Positions 49,850-58,543 are shown, numbered from the stretch's first letter. The stretch is DNA of 64,000 nt from Streptomyces thermovulgaris (GCF_002155915.1 NZ_MUME01000011.1:1-64000), one strand, 5' to 3'. Program-made: numbers and translations. The notes: a model not told the origin generated them from the sequence alone.

Positions 49850-51493
49850 TTACAGCAGGCCGCCCAGCGGCAGGGCGCGTTCGGAGAGTCGTCCGCGCAG
49901 CTTGTTCTCGCTGATGTCGGCTTCGGCGAGCCAGTCGGCGGTGACCAGCAGATCGGTGTGTTCGCCGATCTGCTCGGGCGTCAGGTTGGAGAACGCGGCG
50001 AGCCGGTCCAGGCGCAGCCCGCCGTCCTCCGCGTGCCCGAGCCTGCCGTCGGGGCGGATGTGGGCGGCGGTGTACAGGGCCAGGAGCCGGGTGGCGGCGC
50101 CCAGTTTCTTCCTGCGGATCTTCCGGTCGCCCACGACTCTCTGTGCCCAGCCGGAGATCCTCGAGCGGGTGGTCTTGCCGAAGGTGAACGGGCGGGGCTG
50201 CTCGGGCAGCAGCGTGGGGACGGTGAACGTGGTGGGGTTCTCGGGCCGGGAGGCCATCACCTCGGCGACGGTGCCGGGCAGGCGCAGCCAGTCGGCCTCG
50301 GCCAACTGCTGAAGCACGCGTTCGGCGTCGCCCTGGAGCCAGCCGGTGAGGTCCTGCCCGGTGACGTTCCCGCTGCCGGCGCGCGCGGCCCGCAGGGTGA
50401 GCATGAGCACCGCCAGACGTACCTCGGCCTCCGGGCGCGGGGAGTGGGCGGCGACGTGGTTCAGCACGATGCGGGCGTGCTCGGCCTGATGCCGGGTCAG
50501 GAGGCGTTCCACCACCGCTCCGCCGTCCAGGGTGCCGACCCGGTTGTGGTGCATCTCGCGGGTGGTCTGCGCGGCTTTCCCGGCCCGCTGTGCCTCCTGC
50601 CGCAGGGATTCGTCGCCGGTCACGTCGGCCCACAGGCGGAAGGCGCGGGCCTTGCGTTCGTGGAGTTCGGCGAGGTGGAGGAGATCGGGCTCGGCGCGCT
50701 TCTGGTAGGCGCGGAACGCGTCCCCGAGTTCGATGAGCTCCAGGCGCAGGACCTCGGGCTCGAGGTTGTGCGGCACGATCCGCTGTGCGATCTTCCCCCA
50801 CCGTTTCGCCCGCCGGGGCATCGCACCCGGTGAGGCGGCGCGGGCACGGGCGGCCGACGCCAGTGCGGCGACCGAGGCCGGTGAAGCGCCGACCACGGGG
50901 GAAGGGGCGGGCGCGGGGGAAGAGCCGGAGTCGGAGAACACCGCCGCCATGCCGCTGCCCACCGGGCTGCTCACGGTTTTCCGTTCCGCGTCCGTCCTTT
51001 CCGCCGTCTGGTCCGGTCCGGCCGGGGCGGTGCGCGCGGGGGGCAGGGCGGTGTCCAGGACACGGCAGCCGGGGGTGGCGGCCGCGCATCGTGCGCACAT
51101 TTCCGCGATCCGCCACAGCCTTCCGGCACGGTCCGCGTACACCGTCAGGACCACCGGGCCGCCGCAGCGCGCTCCTTCCGCCGGACGTGTGCCGCCGCGC
51201 CGTCCGGCGACGGAGTCGGGAATGTGCCAGGCGCAGTCGGCGGCGCGGCAGGCGCACCACGCCTCGCCGCGCGGTCCGCCGTCCTCGCGGATGCGGGCCA
51301 GGTGCAGGTTGACGTGCTCGATGGCGGCCTTGCGCCCTGCGGAGGTGCTGGGAAAACGCTGATCGGCGCAGGCCGGGCGGGAGCAGGAGAGCCGGACGAT
51401 GCCGGCGGAGGGGCGGCCGTCAGGGTCCAGGCGCACCGTCCATACCCGCCCCACGACGCGCTCTTCCTGGCGTGTGCCGGCTTCCACCGTCAT
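49850..51493 (-). CDS. Large hypothetical protein with N-terminal Cys/His-rich domain
   Basis: 547 residues. The first 150 residues contain several Cys/His pairs (LSCSRPACADQRF, EAWCACRAADCAWHIP, RIAEMCARCAAATPGCR) suggesting zinc-binding. An Ala/Pro/Ser-rich linker follows to about residue 215. The C-terminal 330 residues are helical, with KRWGKIAQRIVPHNLEPEVLRLELIELGDAFRAYQKRAEPDLLHLAELHERKARAFRLW. A likely winged-helix region lies near LQGDAERVLQQLAEADWLRLPG. I know similar proteins in Streptomyces but no defined function; a DNA-binding role is a guess. GAGAGG precedes ATG 51493. Upstream lies an inverted repeat (51545-51569). Confidence 0.78.
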   Translation of the reverse strand: MTVEAGTRQEERVVGRVWTVRLDPDGRPSAGIVRLSCSRPACADQRFPSTSAGRKAAIEHVNLHLARIREDGGPRGEAWCACRAADCAWHIPDSVAGRRGGTRPAEGARCGGPVVLTVYADRAGRLWRIAEMCARCAAATPGCRVLDTALPPARTAPAGPDQTAERTDAERKTVSSPVGSGMAAVFSDSGSSPAPAPSPVVGASPASVAALASAARARAASPGAMPRRAKRWGKIAQRIVPHNLEPEVLRLELIELGDAFRAYQKRAEPDLLHLAELHERKARAFRLWADVTGDESLRQEAQRAGKAAQTTREMHHNRVGTLDGGAVVERLLTRHQAEHARIVLNHVAAHSPRPEAEVRLAVLMLTLRAARAGSGNVTGQDLTGWLQGDAERVLQQLAEADWLRLPGTVAEVMASRPENPTTFTVPTLLPEQPRPFTFGKTTRSRISGWAQRVVGDRKIRRKKLGAATRLLALYTAAHIRPDGRLGHAEDGGLRLDRLAAFSNLTPEQIGEHTDLLVTADWLAEADISENKLRGRLSERALPLGGLL

Positions 51494-52334
51494 ATGCGCA
51501 CCTCTCATGCTTTTTGATCTGTTGCCCCGGGTGCTCCCCATCATCGGGGATACCGCCTCTCGATCCCCGGGGAACGGAACTTTCAGGCCGACGCGCCCTG
51601 TTGCTCACCCACCGGTCGGCATCTGCACGGCGTTTCCGGCTCTCGGTCCGGGCCGACGGGTCCCCGGGGCCCGGCGCGGATCCGGGATCAGGGCCGGCCG
51701 GCCCGTACGGCTCTTCCCGGGGCTGTGGGCGGGAGCTCTTCCGTGCTGTCCGTGTGAACGGTGAAGCACTCGCCCGGGGTTGGGGGCGGGGAGGGCGAAG
51801 AGGGCGCCCCGGGACATGAGTGCTCTGCGCGCCCGGCCGGAGACGGGGCTGCTCCCGGTGTGGTGTCCTCGGCGCCGTGGATGGCCGGTCTCCGGAGCCA
51901 CGAGCACGGCCGACTCGATTCCGGCACCTGCGCATCCATGGTCGGTCCCATGTCCGACAGTACGTGCCGGCACCCCAGGAGGTTCCGTACTCGTCGGCAA
52001 ATTCACCTGACTGGGTGATGATCGGACCTGCGCTTCCTTTCGGAATCCCTCGAGTGAGGGACAGGCTTCGACAGCACACCGGGGCACACCGCACACCAGG
52101 CCGACCGCCCCCTTCGTACGACCGACCGGCCCTGCACCCGCCTCAAGACGGGCAGGCGGGCAGAGGCATGTACGGGCACGAAAGGACGGTCGAGGAGAAC
52201 GAGGGGAGCGGGAGGAACAACGAGGGGAGCGGAAGGAACAACGAGGGGAGCGGGAGGAACGAAGACAACACTCGGCACAGGGCGCCCGCCCGCTCCATGA
52301 CGCCGGCGTACGCACCGATGCGCCGCGGCGGACG
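51494..52334. other. 840-bp region without a confident gene
   Basis: It holds the promoter of the minus-strand gene at 51493, including inverted arms CGGGGAT (51545-51551) and ATCCCCG (51563-51569), centres 18 bp apart. TCCCTC/GAGGGA with a 4-nt loop lies at 52046-52061. A 21-bp tandem repeat occupies 52198-52260. A minus-strand frame at 51688-51951 encodes an 87-residue Pro/Ser-rich peptide without recognisable features and is not called. Confidence 0.5.
52198..52260. repeat. 21-bp tandem repeat, three copies
   Basis: Units start at 52198, 52219 and 52240 and read AACGAGGGGAGCGGGAGGAA plus C, the middle copy having one G-to-A change. The repeat is purine-rich on the plus strand and lies 75 bp downstream of the DUF1990 gene's stop. 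It is intergenic as far as can be judged. Confidence 0.9.
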
Positions 52335-53117
52335 TCAGGAAGCCGGCGGCCGGGCGTCGGCGGCACGCCCGGTGGCCCGGCCGGGGGCCACGCGGCGGAT
52401 CGCCAGCGCGTCCAGGCGACGCATCCTCGCGTCGGAGGGCGCGCACACCAGGTGTCCGACACCGGCCGGGGGCCCGAGGCCCGGGTGCCCGTCGCGCAGC
52501 ACGGCCTCGACGAAACCCCGCAGACGCTCGCCGCACCGGCGGTAGAACCGCAGCTGGGTGCGGCGGCCGAACAGCCGCCACCCGAGGGAAGTGATCCGGT
52601 CCAGAGTGGGAGCGCCCTGCGAGTAGCAGGAGACCACGAACTGCACCTGCCCCGTGCTCTGCCGCTTGACCACCTCGTAGGTGGCCTTGCCGCGCTCCAG
52701 GTGCCCCTCCAGGGTCTCGTAGGCCCACCCCCAGACGCGGTCCGTGGTGTCCCGGGTCTCGTCCACCACCTCGGTGATGCGCACACCGCAGTAGAAGTGC
52801 ATGCCGTGGAAACGGGCCTCGAGCAGCATGTCGCGGCCGAGCAGCGGTGTGGTCGGGTCGTACAGGGCCCGGACGATCTCCGGCGGGGAGAACTGGTAGT
52901 CGCGGACCAGCCGGCAGGCGTGTTCCCAGGACCCTCCCGGCTCCGGAGGGCCCGGCCGCTCCCCCGGCAGCACGGTGCGGTAGGTGTCGATGTTCCAGGA
53001 CGGCCGGCGGACCTCGTCGGCCGAGTAGTTGACGCGTGCGTCCGTGAGTTCCCTCCACGCCCGTACGGTGTCGATCCGCCCGAACGTCCAGTCACCCACG
53101 GGAATCACCGGGACCAC
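52335..53117 (-). CDS. DUF1990-type protein
   Basis: 260 residues. The sequence contains YQFSPPEIVRALYDPTTPLLGRDMLLEARFHGMHFYCGVRITEVVDETRDTTDRVWGWAYETLEGHLERGKATYEVVKRQSTGQVQFVVSCYSQGAP. The WGWAYETLEGHLERGKATYEV segment is the hallmark of the DUF1990 domain, a SRPBCC-like fold of unknown function in actinomycetes and plants. The C-terminus is Arg/Ala-rich. GTG 53117 is used, and another GTG lies 9 bp inside. A second DUF1990-like gene lies at 53470 in the opposite direction, with a small membrane protein between. Confidence 0.82.
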   Translation of the reverse strand: MVPVIPVGDWTFGRIDTVRAWRELTDARVNYSADEVRRPSWNIDTYRTVLPGERPGPPEPGGSWEHACRLVRDYQFSPPEIVRALYDPTTPLLGRDMLLEARFHGMHFYCGVRITEVVDETRDTTDRVWGWAYETLEGHLERGKATYEVVKRQSTGQVQFVVSCYSQGAPTLDRITSLGWRLFGRRTQLRFYRRCGERLRGFVEAVLRDGHPGLGPPAGVGHLVCAPSDARMRRLDALAIRRVAPGRATGRAADARPPAS

Positions 53118-53133
53118 TCGGATTCACTCAGGT

Positions 53134-53394
53134 TCACTCGGAGTCCGGCAGTGACTCGCCGATCAGCCACATCGTCGGCGGCCACAGTCCCACGAAGAGC
53201 GCGCGGCGCTCGGCGTTCCCCCGCTGTTCCTGGTCGACGGTCTTCGCGCGCACCCACAGCGACACGCACAGAACGATCGCTCCGAGTGAGGAGAGGTGCA
53301 GGTGGGTGCGGCGTACGCCCACCCGATGCAGGAGCCGGACCACCATGGGGGCCTCCGGATTCGTCCGCTTGCGACGTCGCCACTTTGTCCCCAT
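53134..53394 (-). CDS. Small membrane protein
   Basis: 86 residues. A basic N-terminus (MGTKWRRRKRTNPEAPMVVRLLHRVGVRRTHLHL) precedes one membrane helix (SSLGAIVLCVSLWVRA) and a possible second near ALFVGLWPPTMWLIGESL. Similar small proteins occur in Streptomyces and I take it as real. It ends 17 bp before the DUF1990 gene on the same strand and is probably co-transcribed with it. No function is known. The start lies next to three TATACC/GGTATA elements at the divergent promoter. Confidence 0.7.
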   Translation of the reverse strand: MGTKWRRRKRTNPEAPMVVRLLHRVGVRRTHLHLSSLGAIVLCVSLWVRAKTVDQEQRGNAERRALFVGLWPPTMWLIGESLPDSE

Positions 53395-53397
53395 CGC

Positions 53398-53425
53398 TAT
53401 ACCAGGGTATACACGTGTTTATACC
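53398..53425. promoter_or_regulatory. TATACC/GGTATA cluster in divergent promoter
   Basis: TATACC at 53398-53403, GGTATA at 53406-53411 and TATACC at 53420-53425 form nested inverted repeats. The tract is A/T-rich in very G/C-rich surroundings and lies directly before the small membrane protein gene (minus), and upstream of the DUF1990-like gene (plus). They can serve as -10 elements in both directions or as regulator half-sites. Confidence 0.55.
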
Positions 53426-53469
53426 TATGTATGAAGTTTCTCCTGTTTAGCCTTCTCAAGGGGGCGCGG

Positions 53470-54324
53470 ATGTCGGAGCCCCGCTGTCCTCGCGTACTCG
53501 CCGTGCTGGGGCGGTGGCTCCTGGGCACGGTGCTGGTCACCTGGCGCTATCTCTGGGAGACCACTCCCCTCCGCCGTGGCGGCGAGTGCCGGGGCGACGA
53601 GCGGGACCGCCCGCCGCCTCTGTCCCCGGACGTGGTCGACGACCGGTTGCAGCAGCCCGAGGACGGCTGCGGCCCCCTGTACCACCGCCTCTTCCGGGTG
53701 AACATCGCCGGGGCCGGCCTCGAGGCGGACCGGCTCATCACCTGGGTCTGCCGGGACTTCAAGCACTTCGTCCCCACGGAAGTGGTCGACATCCACACGG
53801 GTGAGCTCCGCGACCACGGCCTGGACGTCGGGGACGAACTGCTGGTGGAGATGCCGGGCCCCTGGAACGGTCCCGTCAGGGTCGTGCACCGCGACGCGCA
53901 CTCCCTGCGCCTGGCGACCCTGCGCGGCCACATGGAGGCCGGGCAGGTGCAGTTCCATGCGCGGCAGGAGGGCGACCTGCTGGTGTTCGAGATCGAGCTG
54001 TGGGCCTGCCCCGGCAGCCGCCTGGTGCACCTGCTGTACTCGCACCTGCGTCTGGCGAAGGAGATCCAGCTCAACATGTGGGTCCGCTTCTGCCTGGCCG
54101 CCGTCAAGACCTCGGGCGGGCGTCTGGTCGGCGGAGTGCACATCTCCACCCGCTGGCTCGACCCTCCGGGCAAGGCGCCGGCCCGCTCGCTGCCGCGGAC
54201 CGGACAAAGCGGGCGGCCCGAGGAGAACCCTCCGGCGCGAAACGGCCCCAGGGCCCGCCATCTGGCGGGAGCGGTCCGTGAGGCGGGCATGAGGCTGGAC
54301 CGGCGGCGAAGGAACGGCCGGTGA
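53470..54324 (+). CDS. DUF1990-like protein coupled to an SDR
   Basis: 284 residues. The central region VNIAGAGLEADRLITWVCRDFKHFVPTEVVDIHTGE then LRLATLRGHMEAGQVQFHARQEGDLLVFEIELWACPGSRLVHLLYSHLRLAKEIQLNMWVRFC resembles the DUF1990 domain, with the GHxExG-type signature. The N-terminus has one hydrophobic helix (VLAVLGRWLLGTVLVTWRYLW), and the C-terminus is Arg/Pro-rich. ATG 53470 follows AAGGGGG; ATG 53431 would add 13 residues without a ribosome site. Its stop overlaps the SDR start (GTGA), so the two products probably act together. Confidence 0.8.
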   Translation: MSEPRCPRVLAVLGRWLLGTVLVTWRYLWETTPLRRGGECRGDERDRPPPLSPDVVDDRLQQPEDGCGPLYHRLFRVNIAGAGLEADRLITWVCRDFKHFVPTEVVDIHTGELRDHGLDVGDELLVEMPGPWNGPVRVVHRDAHSLRLATLRGHMEAGQVQFHARQEGDLLVFEIELWACPGSRLVHLLYSHLRLAKEIQLNMWVRFCLAAVKTSGGRLVGGVHISTRWLDPPGKAPARSLPRTGQSGRPEENPPARNGPRARHLAGAVREAGMRLDRRRRNGR

Positions 54325-55208
54325 CGGGCAGCAGCCCCCTCCGGGGCCGGACCGCCGTGGTGACCGGAGCCGCCCGCGGGCTGGGCGCGGCGCTGGCGCG
54401 CGAACTGGCCCGGCGCGGAGCACGCCTGGCACTCCTCGGCCACGAGGGGCCCGGGCTGCGCACGCTGGCGGCCTCCCTGCCCACCCCGGCGCTGGCGCTC
54501 GAAGTCGACGTCACCGACAGCACCGCGCTGGGGGATGCGGCAGACGAGGTCCGCGGACGTCTCGGCCGGCCGTCGGTGGTCGTGGCGAACGCGGGAATCG
54601 CCGAAGGGGGCCCTTTCGCGACCTCGGATGCCGCCTCGTGGCGCCGGGTCATCGACGTGAACCTGACGGGCAGCGCCCACACGGCACGGGCCTTCCTGCC
54701 CGACCTGGTGGCGACGGCCGGCTATTTCCTGCAGGTCGCCTCGCTGGCGTCGCTCGGCGCCACCCCGATGATGAGTGCTTACTGCGCCTCCAAGGCGGGC
54801 GCGGAAGCCTTCGCCCACGCACTGCGGGCGGAAGTGGCGCACCAAGGGGTCGCGGTGGGCATCGCCTATCCGGCCTGGACGGACACCGACATGATCCGCG
54901 ACGCCGAACGGTTCACCGCGATGCACGAGTTGCGCACCCGCATGCCCCCGCTCGTCCGCACCGTCCACTCGGCCGACCTGGTCGCCGCCCGCCTGGCACG
55001 CGCGGTGGAGCGCCGCCGCAGCGCCGTCTACGTACCGTCGTGGCTGCGTGTGCTCCAGGTGGCGCGTGCGGCCGTGCCTCCCGTCGTCCTCCGGATGTCC
55101 CGCCGCACACTGCCCCGCCTGGACTCCGGACGGCCCCTGCGCGCCACGGGCCGCCTCGGTGCCGGCGGACGCGCCGACCGCGCCGCGGCGGCACCGCACG
55201 ACGACTGA
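54321..55208 (+). CDS. Short-chain dehydrogenase/reductase
   Basis: 295 residues. Cofactor motif TGAARGLG is near the N-terminus, then VANAGIAEGG, the catalytic Ser in LQVASLASLG, and Tyr-x3-Lys in YCASK. After the SDR core the C-terminal 60 residues (SAVYVPSWLRVLQVARAAVPPVVLRMSRRTLPRL) contain an amphipathic or membrane-associated stretch like that in lipid-metabolising SDRs. GTG 54321 overlaps the DUF1990-like stop. Coupling suggests a joint role in lipid or polyketide-like metabolism; this is inferred. Confidence 0.9.
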   Translation: MTGSSPLRGRTAVVTGAARGLGAALARELARRGARLALLGHEGPGLRTLAASLPTPALALEVDVTDSTALGDAADEVRGRLGRPSVVVANAGIAEGGPFATSDAASWRRVIDVNLTGSAHTARAFLPDLVATAGYFLQVASLASLGATPMMSAYCASKAGAEAFAHALRAEVAHQGVAVGIAYPAWTDTDMIRDAERFTAMHELRTRMPPLVRTVHSADLVAARLARAVERRRSAVYVPSWLRVLQVARAAVPPVVLRMSRRTLPRLDSGRPLRATGRLGAGGRADRAAAAPHDD

Positions 55209-55263
55209 CCGGTGCTCACGCCCGCTCCCCGCGCCGGGCGTGTCGACGGGTGCCCTGACTGCC

Positions 55264-55311
55264 CCGGTCGTATGTGGTTCTGGTCGTACGCGGCCCTGGT
55301 CGTACGCGGCA
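55264..55311. repeat. Three 16-bp direct repeats upstream of the XRE-DUF397 pair
   Basis: Copies start at 55264, 55280 and 55296. The second and third share CTGGTCGTACGCGGC; the first is a diverged CCGGTCGTATGTGGT. Further GTAC-containing half-sites follow at once. They lie about 145-190 bp upstream of the regulator start and may be its binding sites. Confidence 0.65.
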
Positions 55312-55455
55312 TGTACGACTGCTGTACGGGGCGCTCGCCGTGCCTCGTCCCGCGAGGTCGCGTTGGGCATGTCCCCGGTGGCGTACGGATGACGAGCGCG
55401 GCCGTGGGTGAATGCGGGCGGGGTTGCACCCCTGGGGACGAAAGGGCGTGGGAGC

Positions 55456-56310
55456 GTGAAGGCACGGGACGCGCGGAACAGCCGGGTGGCGAGGACCGGG
55501 GATGAGAAGCCCGAGCTGCCGGGCGTGTGGAGGGCGTACGGTGCGCTGCTCCAGTACCTGCGGAAGCGATCGGGGATGAACCAGCAGCAACTCGGCGACG
55601 CCATCGGCTACTCACTGGAGCAGGTTGCCTCGGTCGAGCAGGGGCGGCGGCCGGCCAAGGCGGCATTCACGGTGGCGGCGGACCGGGTGCTGAACGCGGA
55701 CGGAGCCCTGGAAGCGCTTCAGGACGAGGTGGACCGGGCGAAGTTGCCCCGGTTCTTCCGCAACTTCGCCCTGTTCGAAGCAGAAGCGGTGAGTCGCTTC
55801 TCCTACGACCCGTTGCTGGTACCGGGGTTGTTGCAGACGGAGGCGTACGCACGGGCCTTGTTCGCCGGGCACTGCCCGCCCTTGAACGAGGAGATCATCG
55901 ACCAGCACACGGAGGCACGGCTGAGCCGACAGAAGCTCCTGTCGCGGATGCCGCTCGCCGAACTGTCGTTCATCATCGGCGAGGAAGCGCTGCGCAATCC
56001 GGTGGGTGACAGGGAACTCATGCGGGAACAATGGCAACACCTGCTGGACGTGGGTGCGTTGCGCAACGTCGAGATCCAGGTCATGCCTGCCGCGTGCGGT
56101 TTCCACTCCGGCCTCAACGGGCCGTTCGTGGTACTGGAAACCGGGGAACACCAGCACCTCGGGTACATCGAGTCGCAGGAAGTCGGATGCGTCGTCCACG
56201 ATCCGGCAGAAGTCAGCGCCTCCGGGTTGCGGTATGGCAAGCTGCGATCGCAGGCTCTGAACAGCACCGAGTCCGCGCGGCTCATCGAACGGCTGGTTGG
56301 GGAGACATGA
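55456..56310 (+). CDS. XRE-family regulator with DUF5753 (Scr1-type)
   Basis: 284 residues. The helix-turn-helix YLRKRSGMNQQQLGDAIGYSLEQVASVEQGRRPA lies at about residues 35-70. The rest is the DUF5753 domain: FALFEAEAVSRFSYDPLLVPGLLQTEAYARALF, EARLSRQKLL, NVEIQVMPAACGFHSGLNGPFVVLE and LGYIES. Such proteins form pairs with DUF397 peptides, as in the Scr1-Scr2 toxin-antitoxin-like pairs and the bldB/whiJ neighbourhoods of Streptomyces. GTG 55456 follows GGGAG. It overlaps the DUF397 gene by 4 bp. Confidence 0.93.
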   Translation: MKARDARNSRVARTGDEKPELPGVWRAYGALLQYLRKRSGMNQQQLGDAIGYSLEQVASVEQGRRPAKAAFTVAADRVLNADGALEALQDEVDRAKLPRFFRNFALFEAEAVSRFSYDPLLVPGLLQTEAYARALFAGHCPPLNEEIIDQHTEARLSRQKLLSRMPLAELSFIIGEEALRNPVGDRELMREQWQHLLDVGALRNVEIQVMPAACGFHSGLNGPFVVLETGEHQHLGYIESQEVGCVVHDPAEVSASGLRYGKLRSQALNSTESARLIERLVGET

Positions 56311-56513
56311 GCGTGAAGCAGGCATCCGAGCACGTCGACGAGCTGCGCTGGTTCAAGAGCAGCCACAGCGGATCGGGCGGCGGCGACTGCGTGGAAGTGG
56401 CCGTCGACTCACAGGCCGTGTACGTACGGGACTCGAAGGCCGCGGGCGGCGGGCCGGTGCTGCGGGTCGGCCGGGACGAGTGGGCGGCGTTCGTGGCACT
56501 CGCGGCGAAGTAG
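56307..56513 (+). CDS. DUF397-domain small protein
   Basis: 68 residues. LRWFKSSHSGSGGGDCVEVAVDSQAVYVRDSKAAGGGPVLRVGRDEWAAFVALA is a complete DUF397 domain. These small proteins act with the adjacent XRE-DUF5753 regulator, probably binding it and relieving DNA binding, and are linked to development or antibiotic production. The ATG overlaps the regulator stop (ATGA), so the ratio of the two is set by coupling. Confidence 0.95.
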   Translation: MSVKQASEHVDELRWFKSSHSGSGGGDCVEVAVDSQAVYVRDSKAAGGGPVLRVGRDEWAAFVALAAK

Positions 56514-56552
56514 GGCCGGAGACAGGAAAGTTCAGCGCCCTCGGGCACACGC

Positions 56553-56583
56553 AGGATGGATCATGGACTCCATGATCCATCCT
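56553..56583. promoter_or_regulatory. 31-bp perfect palindrome over the NlpC/P60 gene start
   Basis: Fifteen-base arms AGGATGGATCATGGA (56553-56567) and TCCATGATCCATCCT (56569-56583) flank a single C. The element includes the ribosome-binding AGGATGG, both candidate ATG codons and the first coding bases. It could be an operator or an mRNA hairpin that hides the start. Confidence 0.8.
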
Positions 56584-58302
56584 TCTCGTCGCGGCCTGCT
56601 CGCCGCCTTCGCCGTCTCCGCCGCCTCCGTCCCGCTCACCGGTCTGGCCGCGCCTTCGGCCCACGCCGATGCCGCCCCCGCGCCGGTCGATCCCCTCCCG
56701 GCGCCGGCCGGTCTGACCTCGGCCCGCTCCTCGGTGACTCTGGCCCCGTTGAACGCCTCGTATTTCACGCCGGTGACCCTGACCTCCCCGCTCACCACCA
56801 CGGTGCTGCCGGGGACTCCGGCCCGCACGGAGGTCACCTCGAACGGCAAGCGCGTCGCGCTGCTGACCCACGGCGCCCGGACCGTCGTCCTGCCGGGCCC
56901 GCGCAGGACGTTCACCGAGAACAAACGGCCCTTCGTGGACGACTTCCAGCGCACGCTGACGGGCTGGGGAAGCTCGCCCGGCGGCGGCAGCTGGAGCACG
57001 CTCCCCTCCAGCTCCGACAGTTACTCGGTCGTGCCGGGCACCGGTCTGGTCGTCCTCACCACCACGGGTGTCAGCCGGCACGCCAGTCTGCGGGACGACG
57101 AGATCACCGATGTCGACGTACGGTCCGTGGCCAGGTTCGACAAGGTGCCCACCGGTGACGCCTGTTCGTACGGCCTGACCTTCGGTTACCAGGACACCCA
57201 CAACAACTACCGGGCCCGGCTGTCCTTCACGACCGGCGGAGCGGTCCAGTTCCGCATCGAGAAGGAGGTCGACGACGCCGTCACCCAGCTGGCCTCGGCG
57301 CTCACGCTGGCGACGAACAACCCCGCGAACACGGACTGGACGATCCGGGTGCGCCGCGAGGGCTCCCGGATCCGGGCCAAGGCATGGCGTTCCGACGCCG
57401 CCGAGCCGTCCGCGTGGAACTTCGACATCGACGACGCGACCTTCGGCAAGGGCCGGGTGGGCCTGCGCGTCCTGGCCAACAGCGGCTGCACCAGCCTGCC
57501 GGTCACCCTGAAGGTGAGCCGCTTCGAGGTGAGCGCCGCCACCTGGCACACCCCGCCGAGCGTCACCCACGACGACTGGGTGCGAGTGCTGCCGGAGCCC
57601 TTCGACGGCACCTGGACGCCCGAGCTGGAGCAGACGATCCGCGGCTGGGCCGGCTCCACCGCGCCGGATGTGCTCGCCTGTGCGGCGATGTTCCTCGCGG
57701 GCGCCCCCGCGGTCACCGCCGGGGACGGTCCGGCGCAGGGCAAACAGGTTCTGGGCGAGGCCGGTTACGGCTATCTGGACGCGCAGGGGTACCGCCTGGA
57801 GGGTGCCGACTTCCACGAGTACATGGGCATCGGCTGGACGTTCCCCGACGGCACCTACACCGGTCCGTCGAGCAAGCAGGTCGGGAATCTCGACTGCTCC
57901 GGCTACACGCGCATGGTCTACGGCTACCACATGGGCGTGCCCATGGCCGCGAAGGCAGACACGTCGGGGACACGGATACCGCGCAAGTCCCGCGACATGG
58001 CCGACCACGCGCCCGGTGTGCTCATCGACCGGACCGACGGCACCCGTCCGCCGGCCGCCGACCTGCTCCAGCCCGGCGATCTCGTCCTGTTCAACGCCGA
58101 CTCCGGGGACGACGAGGACCAGGGGTCCGTCACGGTCGACCACGTCGGGATCTACCTCGGGCGGGATGCGGCGGGCAAGCGCCGCTTCCTGTCCAGCCGC
58201 AAGACGGTCAACGGGCCCACCATGTCCGACCTGGGCGGCCCCTCGCTGCTCGACGGCACGGGCCTGTACGCCAGGTCGCTGCACACGGTGCGCCGTATCT
58301 GA
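56563..58302 (+). CDS. Tat-exported NlpC/P60-like protein with beta-sandwich domain
   Basis: 579 residues. The N-terminus has SRRGLLAAFAVSAASVPLTGLAAPSAHADA, a twin-arginine signal peptide. Residues 120-310 look like a concanavalin/LamG-type beta-sandwich (FVDDFQRTLTGWGS, DACSYGLTFGYQDTHNNYRARLSFT, DWTIRVRREGSRIRAKAW). The C-terminal 150 residues fit an NlpC/P60 amidase: catalytic Cys in NLDCSGYTRMVYGYHMG, LLQPGDLVLFN, and His in VDHVGIYLG. Together they suggest a cell-wall or polysaccharide-associated hydrolase. Start ATG 56563 or 56572; both lie inside the 31-bp palindrome. Confidence 0.87.
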   Translation: MDSMIHPSRRGLLAAFAVSAASVPLTGLAAPSAHADAAPAPVDPLPAPAGLTSARSSVTLAPLNASYFTPVTLTSPLTTTVLPGTPARTEVTSNGKRVALLTHGARTVVLPGPRRTFTENKRPFVDDFQRTLTGWGSSPGGGSWSTLPSSSDSYSVVPGTGLVVLTTTGVSRHASLRDDEITDVDVRSVARFDKVPTGDACSYGLTFGYQDTHNNYRARLSFTTGGAVQFRIEKEVDDAVTQLASALTLATNNPANTDWTIRVRREGSRIRAKAWRSDAAEPSAWNFDIDDATFGKGRVGLRVLANSGCTSLPVTLKVSRFEVSAATWHTPPSVTHDDWVRVLPEPFDGTWTPELEQTIRGWAGSTAPDVLACAAMFLAGAPAVTAGDGPAQGKQVLGEAGYGYLDAQGYRLEGADFHEYMGIGWTFPDGTYTGPSSKQVGNLDCSGYTRMVYGYHMGVPMAAKADTSGTRIPRKSRDMADHAPGVLIDRTDGTRPPAADLLQPGDLVLFNADSGDDEDQGSVTVDHVGIYLGRDAAGKRRFLSSRKTVNGPTMSDLGGPSLLDGTGLYARSLHTVRRI

Positions 58303-58543
58303 GGCGGTGTTCCGGGGCCGGGCCGCCGGACGGCCGGCACGGCGGAACACGGCCGGTGCTCCTCCCCGCGGGCCCGGCCGCTCACGGCGCGGAGGGAGCC
58401 CGGCCCCAGTACCCCCCGGTCCACGACCACGTGCGATCGCGCCCACGGACGGCGGCACGGCGCCGGGTAGGGTGAGGCCGGAAGATGTCCGGCGGGACGA
58501 CCCGTCGGCAAGGTGACGAGCAGGGACGACCCTGCAGAACGCG

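Noticed and set aside
51688-51951. An 87-residue Pro/Ser-rich minus-strand frame
   Set aside because: No recognisable domain and no clear ribosome site; composition fits random G/C-rich DNA.
52198-52260. Tandem repeats considered as a CRISPR array
   Set aside because: Units are directly adjacent with no spacers, and no cas genes are present.
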